A DNA stretch of 39,258 nt from Desulfobacterales bacterium (GTDB lineage Bacteria; Desulfobacterota; Desulfobacteria; Desulfobacterales; SpSt-501), in the NCBI GenBank assembly GCA_030834695.1, contig JAUQXK010000030.1, positions 1-39,258 on the forward strand, written 5' to 3'. Both the position numbers and the translations under genes were made by a program. The notes beneath the pieces are model-generated. The model did not search any database. It was given only the letters and a program-made list of their open reading frames with translations, and was not told where the DNA came from. Position 1 is the first letter of the stretch. Each line of letters starts with the position of its first letter. Positions 8,985 to 16,171 of the stretch are shown in pieces.

Positions 8985-9617
8985 TCACGCCGACCACCTT
9001 GATAAATATTCGAATAAGCCGTGGATTAGAACACTGCCGCCGCCAATGAGAAACGCAAAATAGGCGATGGTGACAAAATTCGCCAGATGCCCAAGCAGAA
9101 TGCACACGCCGTCCCGCTGCAATAACCCGATGGCAAGAAAAAGGAGCGCCAAAGCGGGTAGCGTGTTGCTGAAAGGTATGAGCCCGAAAGGTGCCATCAG
9201 CAGTATGGCTCCCGTGGTTAGTGACAGGTTGTTCAGGGTGTTCGCTATCCCGTTTGAGATAAACCATTTCAGGCGATAGGGACGCGCCAGTCGCTCAAGT
9301 CGATGAAAAAACATGAGCCCCTGATGGAGGCAGGCGCGGAGTTTGTCGGTCGGTATTCTTCGCTGCTCGATTCGTTTCGGCAACCAAAGGCTACGGCCGC
9401 ACAAACGGCTGAACCCAACCAGCAGGATGACTGCACCAAACACGGTGCTGGCTCCAGGTATCGAAATCGGAATCATGAAAGGAAGGGTGAGGAAGGCGGT
9501 AAGGAGCATGAGCCCTTCCTGCCCAAAAAGATCCCGAATGTCTGCTACACCCACCCTGTTCGACGGCAGGGCATCAATCACAGCCTTTATCTTGGTGGAA
9601 AGCCGTTCCGCCTCCAA
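8985..9617 (-). CDS. ExoD-like membrane protein
   Basis: 210 residues matching the ExoD family (exopolysaccharide synthesis ExoD): an N-terminal soluble segment with the family pattern DLFGQEGLMLLTAFLTLPFM, then IPGASTVFGAVILLVG, and several membrane segments (about 35-55, 62-80, 130-150, 155-172 and 180-200). In Rhizobium ExoD affects exopolysaccharide and alkali tolerance; the molecular activity is not known. The start is an unusual TTG, chosen because a GGAGG Shine-Dalgarno lies five bases before it and no ATG fits. It is the third gene of a probable minus-strand run CNNM-type / ZIP / ExoD, 80 bases after the ZIP gene. Confidence 0.85.
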   Translation of the reverse strand: MEAERLSTKIKAVIDALPSNRVGVADIRDLFGQEGLMLLTAFLTLPFMIPISIPGASTVFGAVILLVGFSRLCGRSLWLPKRIEQRRIPTDKLRACLHQGLMFFHRLERLARPYRLKWFISNGIANTLNNLSLTTGAILLMAPFGLIPFSNTLPALALLFLAIGLLQRDGVCILLGHLANFVTIAYFAFLIGGGSVLIHGLFEYLSRWSA

Positions 9618-9697
9618 TTAGACCTCCTGCTGGTTGTCTAAACAATTTCCCCAAACAAGCTTCGAGCCCGGTTGGTTTCACATCATCCATCGACAGC

Positions 9698-10207
9698 TCA
9701 TTTCATCAAAAGCAGGCTCAGAGCCATTGTGATCATACCGCCCATAAGGCCAAGAAGACTATCGTGTCCCTTGGCGTACGCCCTGCTGGTCGGCAGAAGT
9801 TCATCCAGACTGATGTAAACCATAATGCCAGCCACACCCGCAAATAGCACCCCCATTATCTGAGAAGGGATTGCGCCGGATTCGCCGCCTACGAAAAACC
9901 TCAATCCAAAATAAGCAACGCCCGCCCCCACCGGCTCGGACAAGCCGCTCAGGAGAGAGTAGGTGAAAGCCTTCTTGCGGTTGCCCGTGGCATAGAAGAT
10001 GGGTACGGATACGCTGATGCCTTCCGGGATGTTGTGAAGCGCAACCGCCACTGCGATAGCCAAACCCAGATTGGGGTCCTGAAGCGCCGCAAGGAATGTT
10101 GCTAAGCCCTCCGGAAAGTTGTGGATCGCGATGGCAAGAGCCGTAAAGAGCCCCATGCGCAGAAGTTTTTTATGGCGGTGGCTATGATCATGGAGGCCGG
10201 GAGTCAC
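9698..10207 (-). CDS. ZIP family metal transporter, C-terminal part (frame-split ZupT-like)
   Basis: Carries the core of a ZIP (ZupT-like) divalent-metal importer: the two metal-site helices with [10 protein letters not shown] (about 29-38) and HNIPEGIS (about 58-65), then further helices to the end. The reading frame opens with GTG inside the ATGTGA that ends the upstream frame, so start and stop overlap by four bases. A normal ZupT needs the three N-terminal helices found in the neighbouring frame, so this is half of one ancestral gene. It may be translated by coupling, by frameshifting, or not at all; a sequencing error is also possible. Likely substrates for the family: Zn, Mn, Fe. Confidence 0.8.
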   Translation of the reverse strand: MTPGLHDHSHRHKKLLRMGLFTALAIAIHNFPEGLATFLAALQDPNLGLAIAVAVALHNIPEGISVSVPIFYATGNRKKAFTYSLLSGLSEPVGAGVAYFGLRFFVGGESGAIPSQIMGVLFAGVAGIMVYISLDELLPTSRAYAKGHDSLLGLMGGMITMALSLLLMK

Positions 10208-10599
10208 ATCTTTGCCTGCCAGTGCAACGGCTTCAAAGCCTGGATAGGGCGCGGCGGGGTCATGGAGGGCGCGGTTTCTTCTTCTTCGTGGACCTCATGC
10301 GGGTTCTTGGCCGATGGAATCAGATTGTCGATCGCACCGATTAAAAACATCCCGCTGAAGAAAGAGATCGCATTGATCCAGTGCCCTGCTGATTGGCCGT
10401 AGACTGCGACTAAAGCGTCCACCCCCTTGTAGAATATTTCGACAAATGAAACATAGAGCATCACACCGGCCGAAAAGCCTGTCGATATGGACAGAAACCG
10501 ATAGTTGGTCCGCTTTGCCGTGAAGGCGATTATGCTGCCGATACCGGTTGCCATACCGGCGAAAACCGTCAACCCAAAGGCAATCCAAACATCGTTCAT
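10204..10599 (-). CDS. ZIP family metal transporter, N-terminal part (frame-split ZupT-like)
   Basis: 131 residues containing helices 1-3 of a ZIP transporter: [28 protein letters not shown] and the [12 protein letters not shown] loop that precedes helix 4 in family members. The frame then runs into an unrelated tail ([16 protein letters not shown]) and stops. In the -1 frame the same bases read into the C-terminal half without a stop for at least 25 codons ([15 protein letters not shown]), which looks like the original protein sequence, so the break lies between about 10207 and 10295. The gene follows the CNNM-type gene by 35 bases on the same strand. Confidence 0.8.
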   Translation of the reverse strand: MNDVWIAFGLTVFAGMATGIGSIIAFTAKRTNYRFLSISTGFSAGVMLYVSFVEIFYKGVDALVAVYGQSAGHWINAISFFSGMFLIGAIDNLIPSAKNPHEVHEEEETAPSMTPPRPIQALKPLHWQAKM

Positions 10600-10634
10600 C
10601 GCACCGAGTTCTCCCGCCCGAAGCCAGATGCTCG

Positions 10635-11879
10635 CTATGCCTTCAGAGATAGGTTCTGCTTTTGTATGATCACGTCAAATATATGCCCCCGGCGAATACG
10701 CCGGACGGTGAAAGTGTGATCGGCCTCAAGATATGCTTGACCTGATTTGTACGGCTGCTTCAACTTGGATCCAAGCCAGCGGCTGAGGTTGCCTTCCGGA
10801 CCGGCGAGATTGATTTCCAACTTGGCACCGACTTGAGCGACAGGGATACCACCTCCAACGACCCATGTGTTGGGAGGAACTTGTTGTATATCACGAGGGA
10901 GCCGGTCGAATTCATCCTCCACTTCTCCAACAACTTCCTCCAATAGATCTTCCAGCGTTACCAATCCCAATACCTGACCTTTTTCGTCTTTTACCGCCGC
11001 AATGTGAATATGCTGCTCGATGAAGGCTCTCAAGCGATCGGCCACCGAGTCGTCCGGAGAAATAAAGGAAATCGAGCGAAGCACGCCTTCGATGGACGGA
11101 GAGTCTGGTTTTTTCCGTGCCAAGGTCACCATGTCTTTGAAGTTCACATATCCGACGATCTCGCACCGGTCGCTCCCCTTGCAAACAGGAAATCTGGTGT
11201 GGGAGTCATTTTCGGCCGAGGTCAACGCCTGCTCCAGGCTCTGGGAAATGGAAAGGAAAGATACCTGCTCGACCGGGATCATGACCTGTCTGATTTTCGT
11301 TTGCGCTAGTCGGGAGGCACCCCGGATGACATATTCCTGCAGGCCGCTGATCTCGCTGGATAGCCGCGCCATGGAAGCCAAGGCCCGAATCTCCTCTGTG
11401 GTTGAAGGCTGTCCTGGTTTGGCTCTTTCAATATTAAAGGGGGCATTTATCCAATGCACCAATTTGATCAAGGGCAGCGTCACATAAACCAGCGCTGACA
11501 GCGGGCCGGCGATATAGGGGGCAATCTTACGGTTGAAACGAACCCCCAACCCTTTGGGCAAAATCTCTGTAAACTGAAGCATCGCAAACGTGAAGACCAA
11601 AGAAAACAGCCAGATCCATTCATCACCCCAGAGTTCGTCGAACTGCGAGCCGGCAATGGAAGCGCCGATGGTATGGGCCGATGTGTTCAGGATCAAAATG
11701 AAAGCGATCGGCCGTTCAATATTGGTTTTAAACGACTGCCAGACTTGACCGACTCTTGGATTCTTGATCGACAAATCCGCCACTTGGGATGGGGTTAGGC
11801 TTAAAAGAACAGCTTCCGCAAGCGAACATAGGGCGGAAACAATTAAAGCCACTAACACGCTGACCACAAATAGAAACAT
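10635..11879 (-). CDS. CNNM/CorB-type transporter (DUF21, CBS pair, CorC_HlyC domain)
   Basis: Membrane protein of 414 residues in the CNNM/CorB (hemolysin C-like) family, linked to Mg or Co export in known members. The DUF21 membrane domain (about 1-165) shows [12 protein letters not shown] and TEILPKGLG, both conserved. A tandem CBS pair (about 195-325) begins at [10 protein letters not shown] and ends at [19 protein letters not shown]; a C-terminal CorC_HlyC domain (about 335-405) follows. The length is normal for the family and the gene looks intact. A GGAG site lies nine bases before the ATG. It leads the run with the ZIP gene, so the two may be co-expressed metal transporters. Confidence 0.9.
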   Translation of the reverse strand: MFLFVVSVLVALIVSALCSLAEAVLLSLTPSQVADLSIKNPRVGQVWQSFKTNIERPIAFILILNTSAHTIGASIAGSQFDELWGDEWIWLFSLVFTFAMLQFTEILPKGLGVRFNRKIAPYIAGPLSALVYVTLPLIKLVHWINAPFNIERAKPGQPSTTEEIRALASMARLSSEISGLQEYVIRGASRLAQTKIRQVMIPVEQVSFLSISQSLEQALTSAENDSHTRFPVCKGSDRCEIVGYVNFKDMVTLARKKPDSPSIEGVLRSISFISPDDSVADRLRAFIEQHIHIAAVKDEKGQVLGLVTLEDLLEEVVGEVEDEFDRLPRDIQQVPPNTWVVGGGIPVAQVGAKLEINLAGPEGNLSRWLGSKLKQPYKSGQAYLEADHTFTVRRIRRGHIFDVIIQKQNLSLKA

Positions 11880-12391
11880 CTACGCTATCTCCGATTTTTC
11901 AGGTCTATTTTGATAAAAATCATACATTTCGGACAATTGGCAAGGAGCCTCAATTCAGTCGGGTTGGTTGTTATTCTAGTTTAATGCCTCACCGCATTGA
12001 GGCTCCGGGAAGATCGCCCACTTTCCCTGAATCCGTGCGGCGGGTTTGGGGTTGCGCCTGTCGAGGAGCCTCTCCAGGCTGTCCTGACGATAGAGTTCCC
12101 CTTGGAGGTCGTTGTAGGGTGTGGGGAAAATTCGGAGTTGCGTGAAACGCTTTTAGAGCAGCAACCACCTCGTCGCCCCCATGTTATCATTCGGGGTGCA
12201 CGACGGAAACCGACCGATTCAAGACGGCCGTCAATGTGGTCATTTCCTATCAATGCGCGCAGGCTCGACCATCCTCGGGCTGCTTTCACTGTCGCAGACA
12301 AGGTGTGTGAATGATTAGGCCCGAGATACCGACAGATCGGAAACGCTCTCGGGCCTAATCCCAGTGATGTTCGCGCTAAATTTCGAATCGG
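11880..12391. other. Intergenic stretch with a possible coding remnant and a strong palindrome
   Basis: 512 bases between the Bax-inhibitor-like gene and the CNNM-type gene. On the minus strand 12152-11976 there is a protein-like but start-less frame of 58 codons (RIFPTPYNDLQGELYRQ, then ARIQGKWAIFPEP) bounded upstream by TAA. It looks like the C-terminus of a lost gene, family not recognised. A 14-base inverted repeat at 12313-12360 is listed separately. Nothing else stands out. Confidence 0.35.
12313..12360. repeat. Perfect 14-base inverted repeat (GATTAGGCCCGAGA), possible stem downstream of the BI-1 gene
   Basis: Arms 12313-12326 and 12347-12360 are exact reverse complements around a 20-base spacer that itself holds a CCGA/TCGG mini-stem. 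It starts 31 bases after the stop of the minus-strand Bax-inhibitor gene, where a terminator would sit, but no T-run follows on either strand. It could be an mRNA 3' stabilising stem, a Rho-type or non-canonical terminator, or a mobile-element end. Confidence 0.5.
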
Positions 12392-13099
12392 TTACTTGTC
12401 CCGGCTTCCCCCGAATATTCTCAGAAGCATGAGAAAGAGATTGATGAAGTCGAGATAAAGCTTCAGCGCTCCGAGAATGGCACCCTTGCGGACGGCACCT
12501 GCATCGATGCTATCCGGTTGCGCCATGGCCATTTTTTTGATGTCCTGAGTGTCGTAGGCCGTGAGGCCCACGAAAACCAGCACTCCGATGTAGCTCACGA
12601 TGGTGCTGAGGGCGCTGCTCTGAATAAACAGGTTGACCAGCGATGCGATGACAATCCCGATCAGCCCCATGGTCAGGAAGCCTCCCATGGAGGTCAGATC
12701 ACGCCGGGTGGTCCAGCCGTAAATGCTGCAAGCCACAAATGTCCCCGAGCAGACGAAAAACGTGCTGGTGATCGTGGATTGAGCATAGGCCAGAAAAATC
12801 GCGGATAGCGTCGCTCCGTTCAAGGCCGAGTATATGATAAACAGAGCGGTTGCCGTCCCCGCCTGCATCCGGTAAATCCGCGAGCTGATGATGAAAACGA
12901 GCGCGAGCTGCGCAATGATCAACCCGAAGAATACGATGTTTGAGCCGAAAATTACGTTCCTGACTTCCGGTGTATTGGCGACCGCGTAGGCGATAAACCC
13001 GGTGAGCGCCAACCCGATGGCCATCCAGTTGTAGACGCTGCGAACAAACGAGTTAACCCTTACTTGAACCTGGGTTTGCCGCATGGTCAAAGAATCCAT
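12392..13099 (-). CDS. Bax inhibitor-1 / TMBIM (YccA-YetJ) family membrane protein
   Basis: 235 residues with seven predicted membrane segments, the fold of bacterial BI-1 proteins such as YetJ, a pH-sensitive Ca2+ leak channel. The two acidic residues of the di-aspartyl sensor are present: Asp183 (GLTAYDTQ) and Asp217 (LYLDFINLFL). The ATG at 13099 is chosen over one ten codons upstream because AGGAGA lies seven bases before it. The gene follows the Tim44-domain gene by 48 bases on the same strand and would share its transcript, so expression should depend on the Mn riboswitch in that leader. An ion-permeation role is inferred from the family. Confidence 0.9.
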   Translation of the reverse strand: MDSLTMRQTQVQVRVNSFVRSVYNWMAIGLALTGFIAYAVANTPEVRNVIFGSNIVFFGLIIAQLALVFIISSRIYRMQAGTATALFIIYSALNGATLSAIFLAYAQSTITSTFFVCSGTFVACSIYGWTTRRDLTSMGGFLTMGLIGIVIASLVNLFIQSSALSTIVSYIGVLVFVGLTAYDTQDIKKMAMAQPDSIDAGAVRKGAILGALKLYLDFINLFLMLLRIFGGSRDK

Positions 13100-13147
13100 T
13101 TTGGTCTCCTGTCTCAAATGATATTGCATTAAGCTGGTGCGCTCTGC

Positions 13148-14044
13148 CTATTCGACCTGCTGAATCCCTTCAAGCATCCAGAAGTCTTTCGGCTTTTGTG
13201 TGTCCCGGATGAAATGCCACAGTTCGCGGACCTGTTTGGTCATCTCGGTTCCGTTCTCCCGCATCATTACGTCATAAAGGACCGACACAATCGTCTGGTT
13301 GCCGACTTCGCGCACTTCGAGAATGCTCGGGTTGATTAGCAACAGTTCGGTTTTTCCAGGTTGAGGGTCTTCTTGTATCTGCTGTTTGATTTCTGCAAGA
13401 ACCTCCGGTGACACAAACTGGCGAATGTCCTCAATGTCGCGTTTGTCCCACGATGCTTGCAGTCGGGTATAGATAGCCTTAGCCCCTTTCAGGAAATCTT
13501 CCGCGTCGAAACCCGGTGGAAGAGTGGGTTGGCCTGCGGCGGTCGTCGCCGGTTCAATGGCAGGAGTATATCCTGACGCACCCCAAGACTGGGAAGGGCT
13601 GGGTTCAAAAGACATCGAACCCGCAGGAGCGGCTGACGCAATGGCCATCCGCCTGCCACGTAGAAAGCGATAAAGCAGAAAGAGCCCCCCGCCTATAAGC
13701 AGGATGTCGAACAACCCTGGACCGCCGTATGCGTGCCCGCCTCCAAACAACAGCGAGCCGATAAGACCGCCCATGAGCAGACCGCCCAGCATGCCACCCC
13801 ATCGACCCATCGGCGACGGCGTGGGGCCTGCAAGGGGCCTTTGTTGGGTCGGCTGACTGGGGCTCACCTGGGGCGAGGTAGGACTTGGAGTGGTGGCCGG
13901 GGCACTGCGTTGATAGCTGGGCTTGCTTCCGAAGGATTTCCCTCCTCCAAGCCGGGCGGCCTCTGCCACGTCCTGCCAGAAATAGAGCAAGAACGCCATA
14001 ATTCCAAAACTAATCAGGATGCCGATTTTCGCCTCTTTGTTCAT
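13148..14044 (-). CDS. Tim44-like domain membrane protein
   Basis: 298 residues: an N-terminal membrane or signal segment (8-24, ending near DVAEAA), a Pro/Ser/Thr-rich linker (about 42-80), a Gly-rich hydrophobic hairpin (about 82-127) with an arginine cluster behind it (RFLRGRR), and a C-terminal Tim44-like domain (about 180-298: AKAIYTRLQASWDKRDIEDIRQFVSPE cut short, then LLINPSILEV and VRELWHFIRD). Bacterial Tim44-domain proteins of this layout are common but of unknown function. The start at 14044 has GGCAGG just upstream and gives the signal segment at the N-terminus; a longer in-frame reading would run into the terminator. First gene of the riboswitch-controlled operon with the BI-1 gene. 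Confidence 0.85.
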   Translation of the reverse strand: MNKEAKIGILISFGIMAFLLYFWQDVAEAARLGGGKSFGSKPSYQRSAPATTPSPTSPQVSPSQPTQQRPLAGPTPSPMGRWGGMLGGLLMGGLIGSLLFGGGHAYGGPGLFDILLIGGGLFLLYRFLRGRRMAIASAAPAGSMSFEPSPSQSWGASGYTPAIEPATTAAGQPTLPPGFDAEDFLKGAKAIYTRLQASWDKRDIEDIRQFVSPEVLAEIKQQIQEDPQPGKTELLLINPSILEVREVGNQTIVSVLYDVMMRENGTEMTKQVRELWHFIRDTQKPKDFWMLEGIQQVE

Positions 14045-14113
14045 GCGCCTGCCTTTCCCCTTTTGGGTAAACCAGATGTTAAGATCATCACCAGTGAGCA
14101 TCTTGGGTGCCGC

Positions 14114-14168
14114 AAAAAAAAAGACCGTTGCTCGCAGCATGTTTTAACATGCTTTAAGCAAAGGTCTT
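14114..14168 (-). terminator. Intrinsic terminator forming the riboswitch expression platform
   Basis: On the minus strand a long hairpin, whose outer arms AGACCTTTGCT (14167-14157) and AGCAACGGTCT (14132-14122) pair with one mismatch, encloses a perfect inner stem AGCATGTT/AACATGCT (14136-14153) and is followed by nine T. Its 5' arm overlaps the 3' P1 strand of the riboswitch, so aptamer folding and termination are mutually exclusive. Confidence 0.85.
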
Positions 14169-14278
14169 GCAAACTCACGACGAAAGGTGTCGAGATGCCG
14201 CGCCCGGGTGGAAATATCCACCGTATTGGCGATGCGCGGCCCGGCAGGTATATCGCCGATAGCTACTCCCCTTTACAG
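14158..14278 (-). promoter_or_regulatory. yybP-ykoY manganese riboswitch
   Basis: The minus-strand leader begins AAAGGGGAGTAGC (from 14274) and ends GCAAGACCTTTGC (14170-14158). These are the two conserved ends of the yybP-ykoY Mn2+ riboswitch class, which pair as P1 (AAAGG with CCTTT). Between them are paired segments such as ATCGGCGAT/ATCGCC and GGTGGATATTTCCACC. Because P1 and the terminator stem compete for the same bases, Mn2+ binding is expected to turn downstream Tim44/BI-1 transcription on, as in known members. Class assignment is from remembered consensus, not a covariance search. Confidence 0.85.
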
Positions 14279-14286
14279 CTGATGTA

Positions 14287-14315
14287 AGATAACAACAATC
14301 CTCGTATCTTGTCAA
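14287..14315 (-). promoter_or_regulatory. Sigma-70-like promoter of the riboswitch operon
   Basis: Minus strand: TTGACA (14315-14310), 17 bases, TTATCT (14292-14287). The predicted transcription start falls near 14280, right at the 5' edge of the riboswitch. Confidence 0.75.
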
Positions 14316-14570
14316 GCAAGGGACGGGAATGGCAACAACCAGAGATGTTCTACTTTGTCAATTTCGATCATCCCTGGATGAAGTGACACAACCAGGTTGG
14401 TACGGATCGGCAGGTCTCCTTGGAATCGCAAGATTTTTGTCTTCGAGGCAGAAATCAACGAGCTTGCTGGCTAGTGGACAATTTTCGAGGCGCCGCCGTC
14501 TAACCCTTTAAAGCATCCGGGATACCATTATATTTGATTCTAAACCTTCTGTCGGTTGTAAAAACGAAAT

Positions 14571-15587
14571 ATGGACACCGTAACGCAAATAGGATTGGGG
14601 GCCGCTGTAGGCGAGGCCGTGCTGGGGAGGCAGGTCGGCCGCCGCGCCTTGGTGTGGGGTGGAATCTGCGGGCTGCTCCCCGATCTGGACGTACTGGTGC
14701 CGCTGGGGGATGCCGTTAGAAATTTCACCTATCACCGCGGCCCCAGCCACTCGCTGTTCGTTCTGTCCGCTTTCACCCCCCTGATGGTTTACTGGATTTT
14801 GAAAGTTCACCCCCAAACCGTCCTTCACCGGATGCGCTGGCTTTGGCTCGTCTTCCTCGCCTTTACCACGCACGTGCTTTTGGACTGTCTGACGGTTTAC
14901 GGCACGCAGATCTTCTGGCCGCTCCCGACACCGCCGGTGATGTGGTCGACGCTGTTCATCATCGATCCGACCTACTCGCTGCCCTTGCTGGCAGGCGTGC
15001 TGGCCGCCACCATCATGTCTCGCAAGACAACCCGCGGACACACGGTGAATGCCGCCTGTCTTGCGATCAGCACCCTGTATCTTTTCTGGAGCATCGGGGC
15101 CAAGATCCACGTTGAAAGTGTGGCGCGTGAATCCCTGGGGCGCCAGGGCATCGGCCACAGCATGCTTCTTACCACCCCGACGGCCTTCAACACCCTCCTC
15201 TGGCGGGTGCTGGCGGTGGACGGCGAGGGGTATGCCGAAGGTTACTATTCGCTTCTGGACGGACATCGTGAAATCCGGATGACACGCCATCTCACAAACC
15301 GTCATCTGCTGGAAGGCATTGAAGATCACTGGCCGGTTCAACGGTTGCAATGGTTCACGCATGGATTTTACTCCGTACAGCAGATCGCAGGCGGGATCGT
15401 GATGACCGATCTTCGCATGGGCATGGAGCCGGACTACACATTCCGCTTCCGGGTGGCTGCAGTGGAAAACCCACATCTTGTGATAGAGGAAGGCCGCCGT
15501 GTTAAAGAGCCGCGCAACACCAATGCGCTGACCTGGATTTGGCGGCGGATTTGGACGAACACAGCGGGAACTTCTCCTTCAGGTTGA
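14571..15587 (+). CDS. DUF457 / YdjM-type metal-dependent hydrolase-like membrane protein
   Basis: 338 residues of the family annotated as LexA-binding inner-membrane hydrolase-like (DUF457). The N-terminal membrane half carries the conserved polar motifs: GAAVGEAVLG, PDLDVL (about 38-43), HRGPSHSL (about 55-62), HVLLDCLTVYGTQIFWPL (about 99-116) and DPTYSLPLL. The His/Asp residues suggest a metal site. The C-terminal 130 residues are soluble and less conserved. No good Shine-Dalgarno is seen; the ATG is set by the start of the conserved MDTVTQIGLGA N-terminus. It stands alone, divergent from the riboswitch operon. Activity has not been established for the family as far as I know. Confidence 0.85.
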   Translation: MDTVTQIGLGAAVGEAVLGRQVGRRALVWGGICGLLPDLDVLVPLGDAVRNFTYHRGPSHSLFVLSAFTPLMVYWILKVHPQTVLHRMRWLWLVFLAFTTHVLLDCLTVYGTQIFWPLPTPPVMWSTLFIIDPTYSLPLLAGVLAATIMSRKTTRGHTVNAACLAISTLYLFWSIGAKIHVESVARESLGRQGIGHSMLLTTPTAFNTLLWRVLAVDGEGYAEGYYSLLDGHREIRMTRHLTNRHLLEGIEDHWPVQRLQWFTHGFYSVQQIAGGIVMTDLRMGMEPDYTFRFRVAAVENPHLVIEEGRRVKEPRNTNALTWIWRRIWTNTAGTSPSG

Positions 15588-16171
15588 TGCTCCAGCAAGG
15601 GCTGCTAAAGGCATTCAAAATTATTCGAATCCCAAGTAACTCGAGTGGTAGATAGCGTGCCCTGAGTCGAAATGCAGGCGGATTCGAAGGAGGCTGGGAT
15701 TAGCTAAACAAAGGTTCAGGTTCCGGAAGGGGCACTTTAATCGCCGAATGCCTGTATTTGGCCATTAACACCACCGTGGCCACGGTGATCCGGTCTCCTA
15801 ATACCAGCCGCTTAAGCACCTTGTAGCCGATGGTCTGGCTGGCGATGACAGCGCTGGGCGCTGCATCGTTAGGTCTTGGGCAGGAAGTGGAATAGGCGTA
15901 AAGACCCTCCCAGCCGTACCGGCCGGTTCGGTGAGCCGCTTGCGGTCAGACCAAAAGCAGCGGCGCGGGATCTTGGGAATGCTGAAAACGATGTGCCGTC
16001 GGCAGCGCATCCGGGCAATGCCGTTGCGCACGTCTCCGAAGTTCAGGCAGCGTAGGTCACCAGGCGGACATAGGGCCGGAAAAAAACCGATCGGCGCTCA
16101 GAACGCTCTTCATAGGACAGCTCGAAGGATCGCTGCACAGATTCTGCGAGGTCTGGAGCAATTTTTGGATA
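15588..16171. other. Non-coding stretch containing transposase debris
   Basis: 584 bases between convergent genes. The right part holds the IS91-like transposase remnant listed separately. The left part (15588-15780) shows no recognisable feature. Confidence 0.5.
15835..16060 (-). mobile_element. Remnant of an IS91-like (Y2) transposase gene
   Basis: Two minus-strand frames together resemble IS91/IS1294-type transposases. Frame one (16060 to about 15930) reads NFGDVRNGIARMRC and then, with the Cys-rich zinc-finger segment missing, HIVFSIPKIPRRCFWSDRK. The next frame (about 15929-15835) continues RYGWEGLYAYSTS and DAAPSAVIASQTIGY, matching the family pattern AW..L.AF, DAVPGAVIAIQTFG. So the gene has at least one internal deletion and one frameshift and lacks both ends. 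No terminal ori/ter sequences were identified. Family call rests on recognised motifs only. Confidence 0.6.

Noticed and set aside
11941-12010. GGTGAGGC motif resembling the start of an M-box (Mg2+) riboswitch upstream of the CNNM-type gene
   Set aside because: No other M-box segments follow, and the bases fall inside the protein-like remnant frame.
13733-14287. 184-codon plus-strand open frame
   Set aside because: It runs antisense through the Tim44-domain gene, the terminator and the riboswitch; composition is shadow-like.
14508-15476. 322-codon minus-strand open frame
   Set aside because: Antisense shadow of the DUF457 gene.
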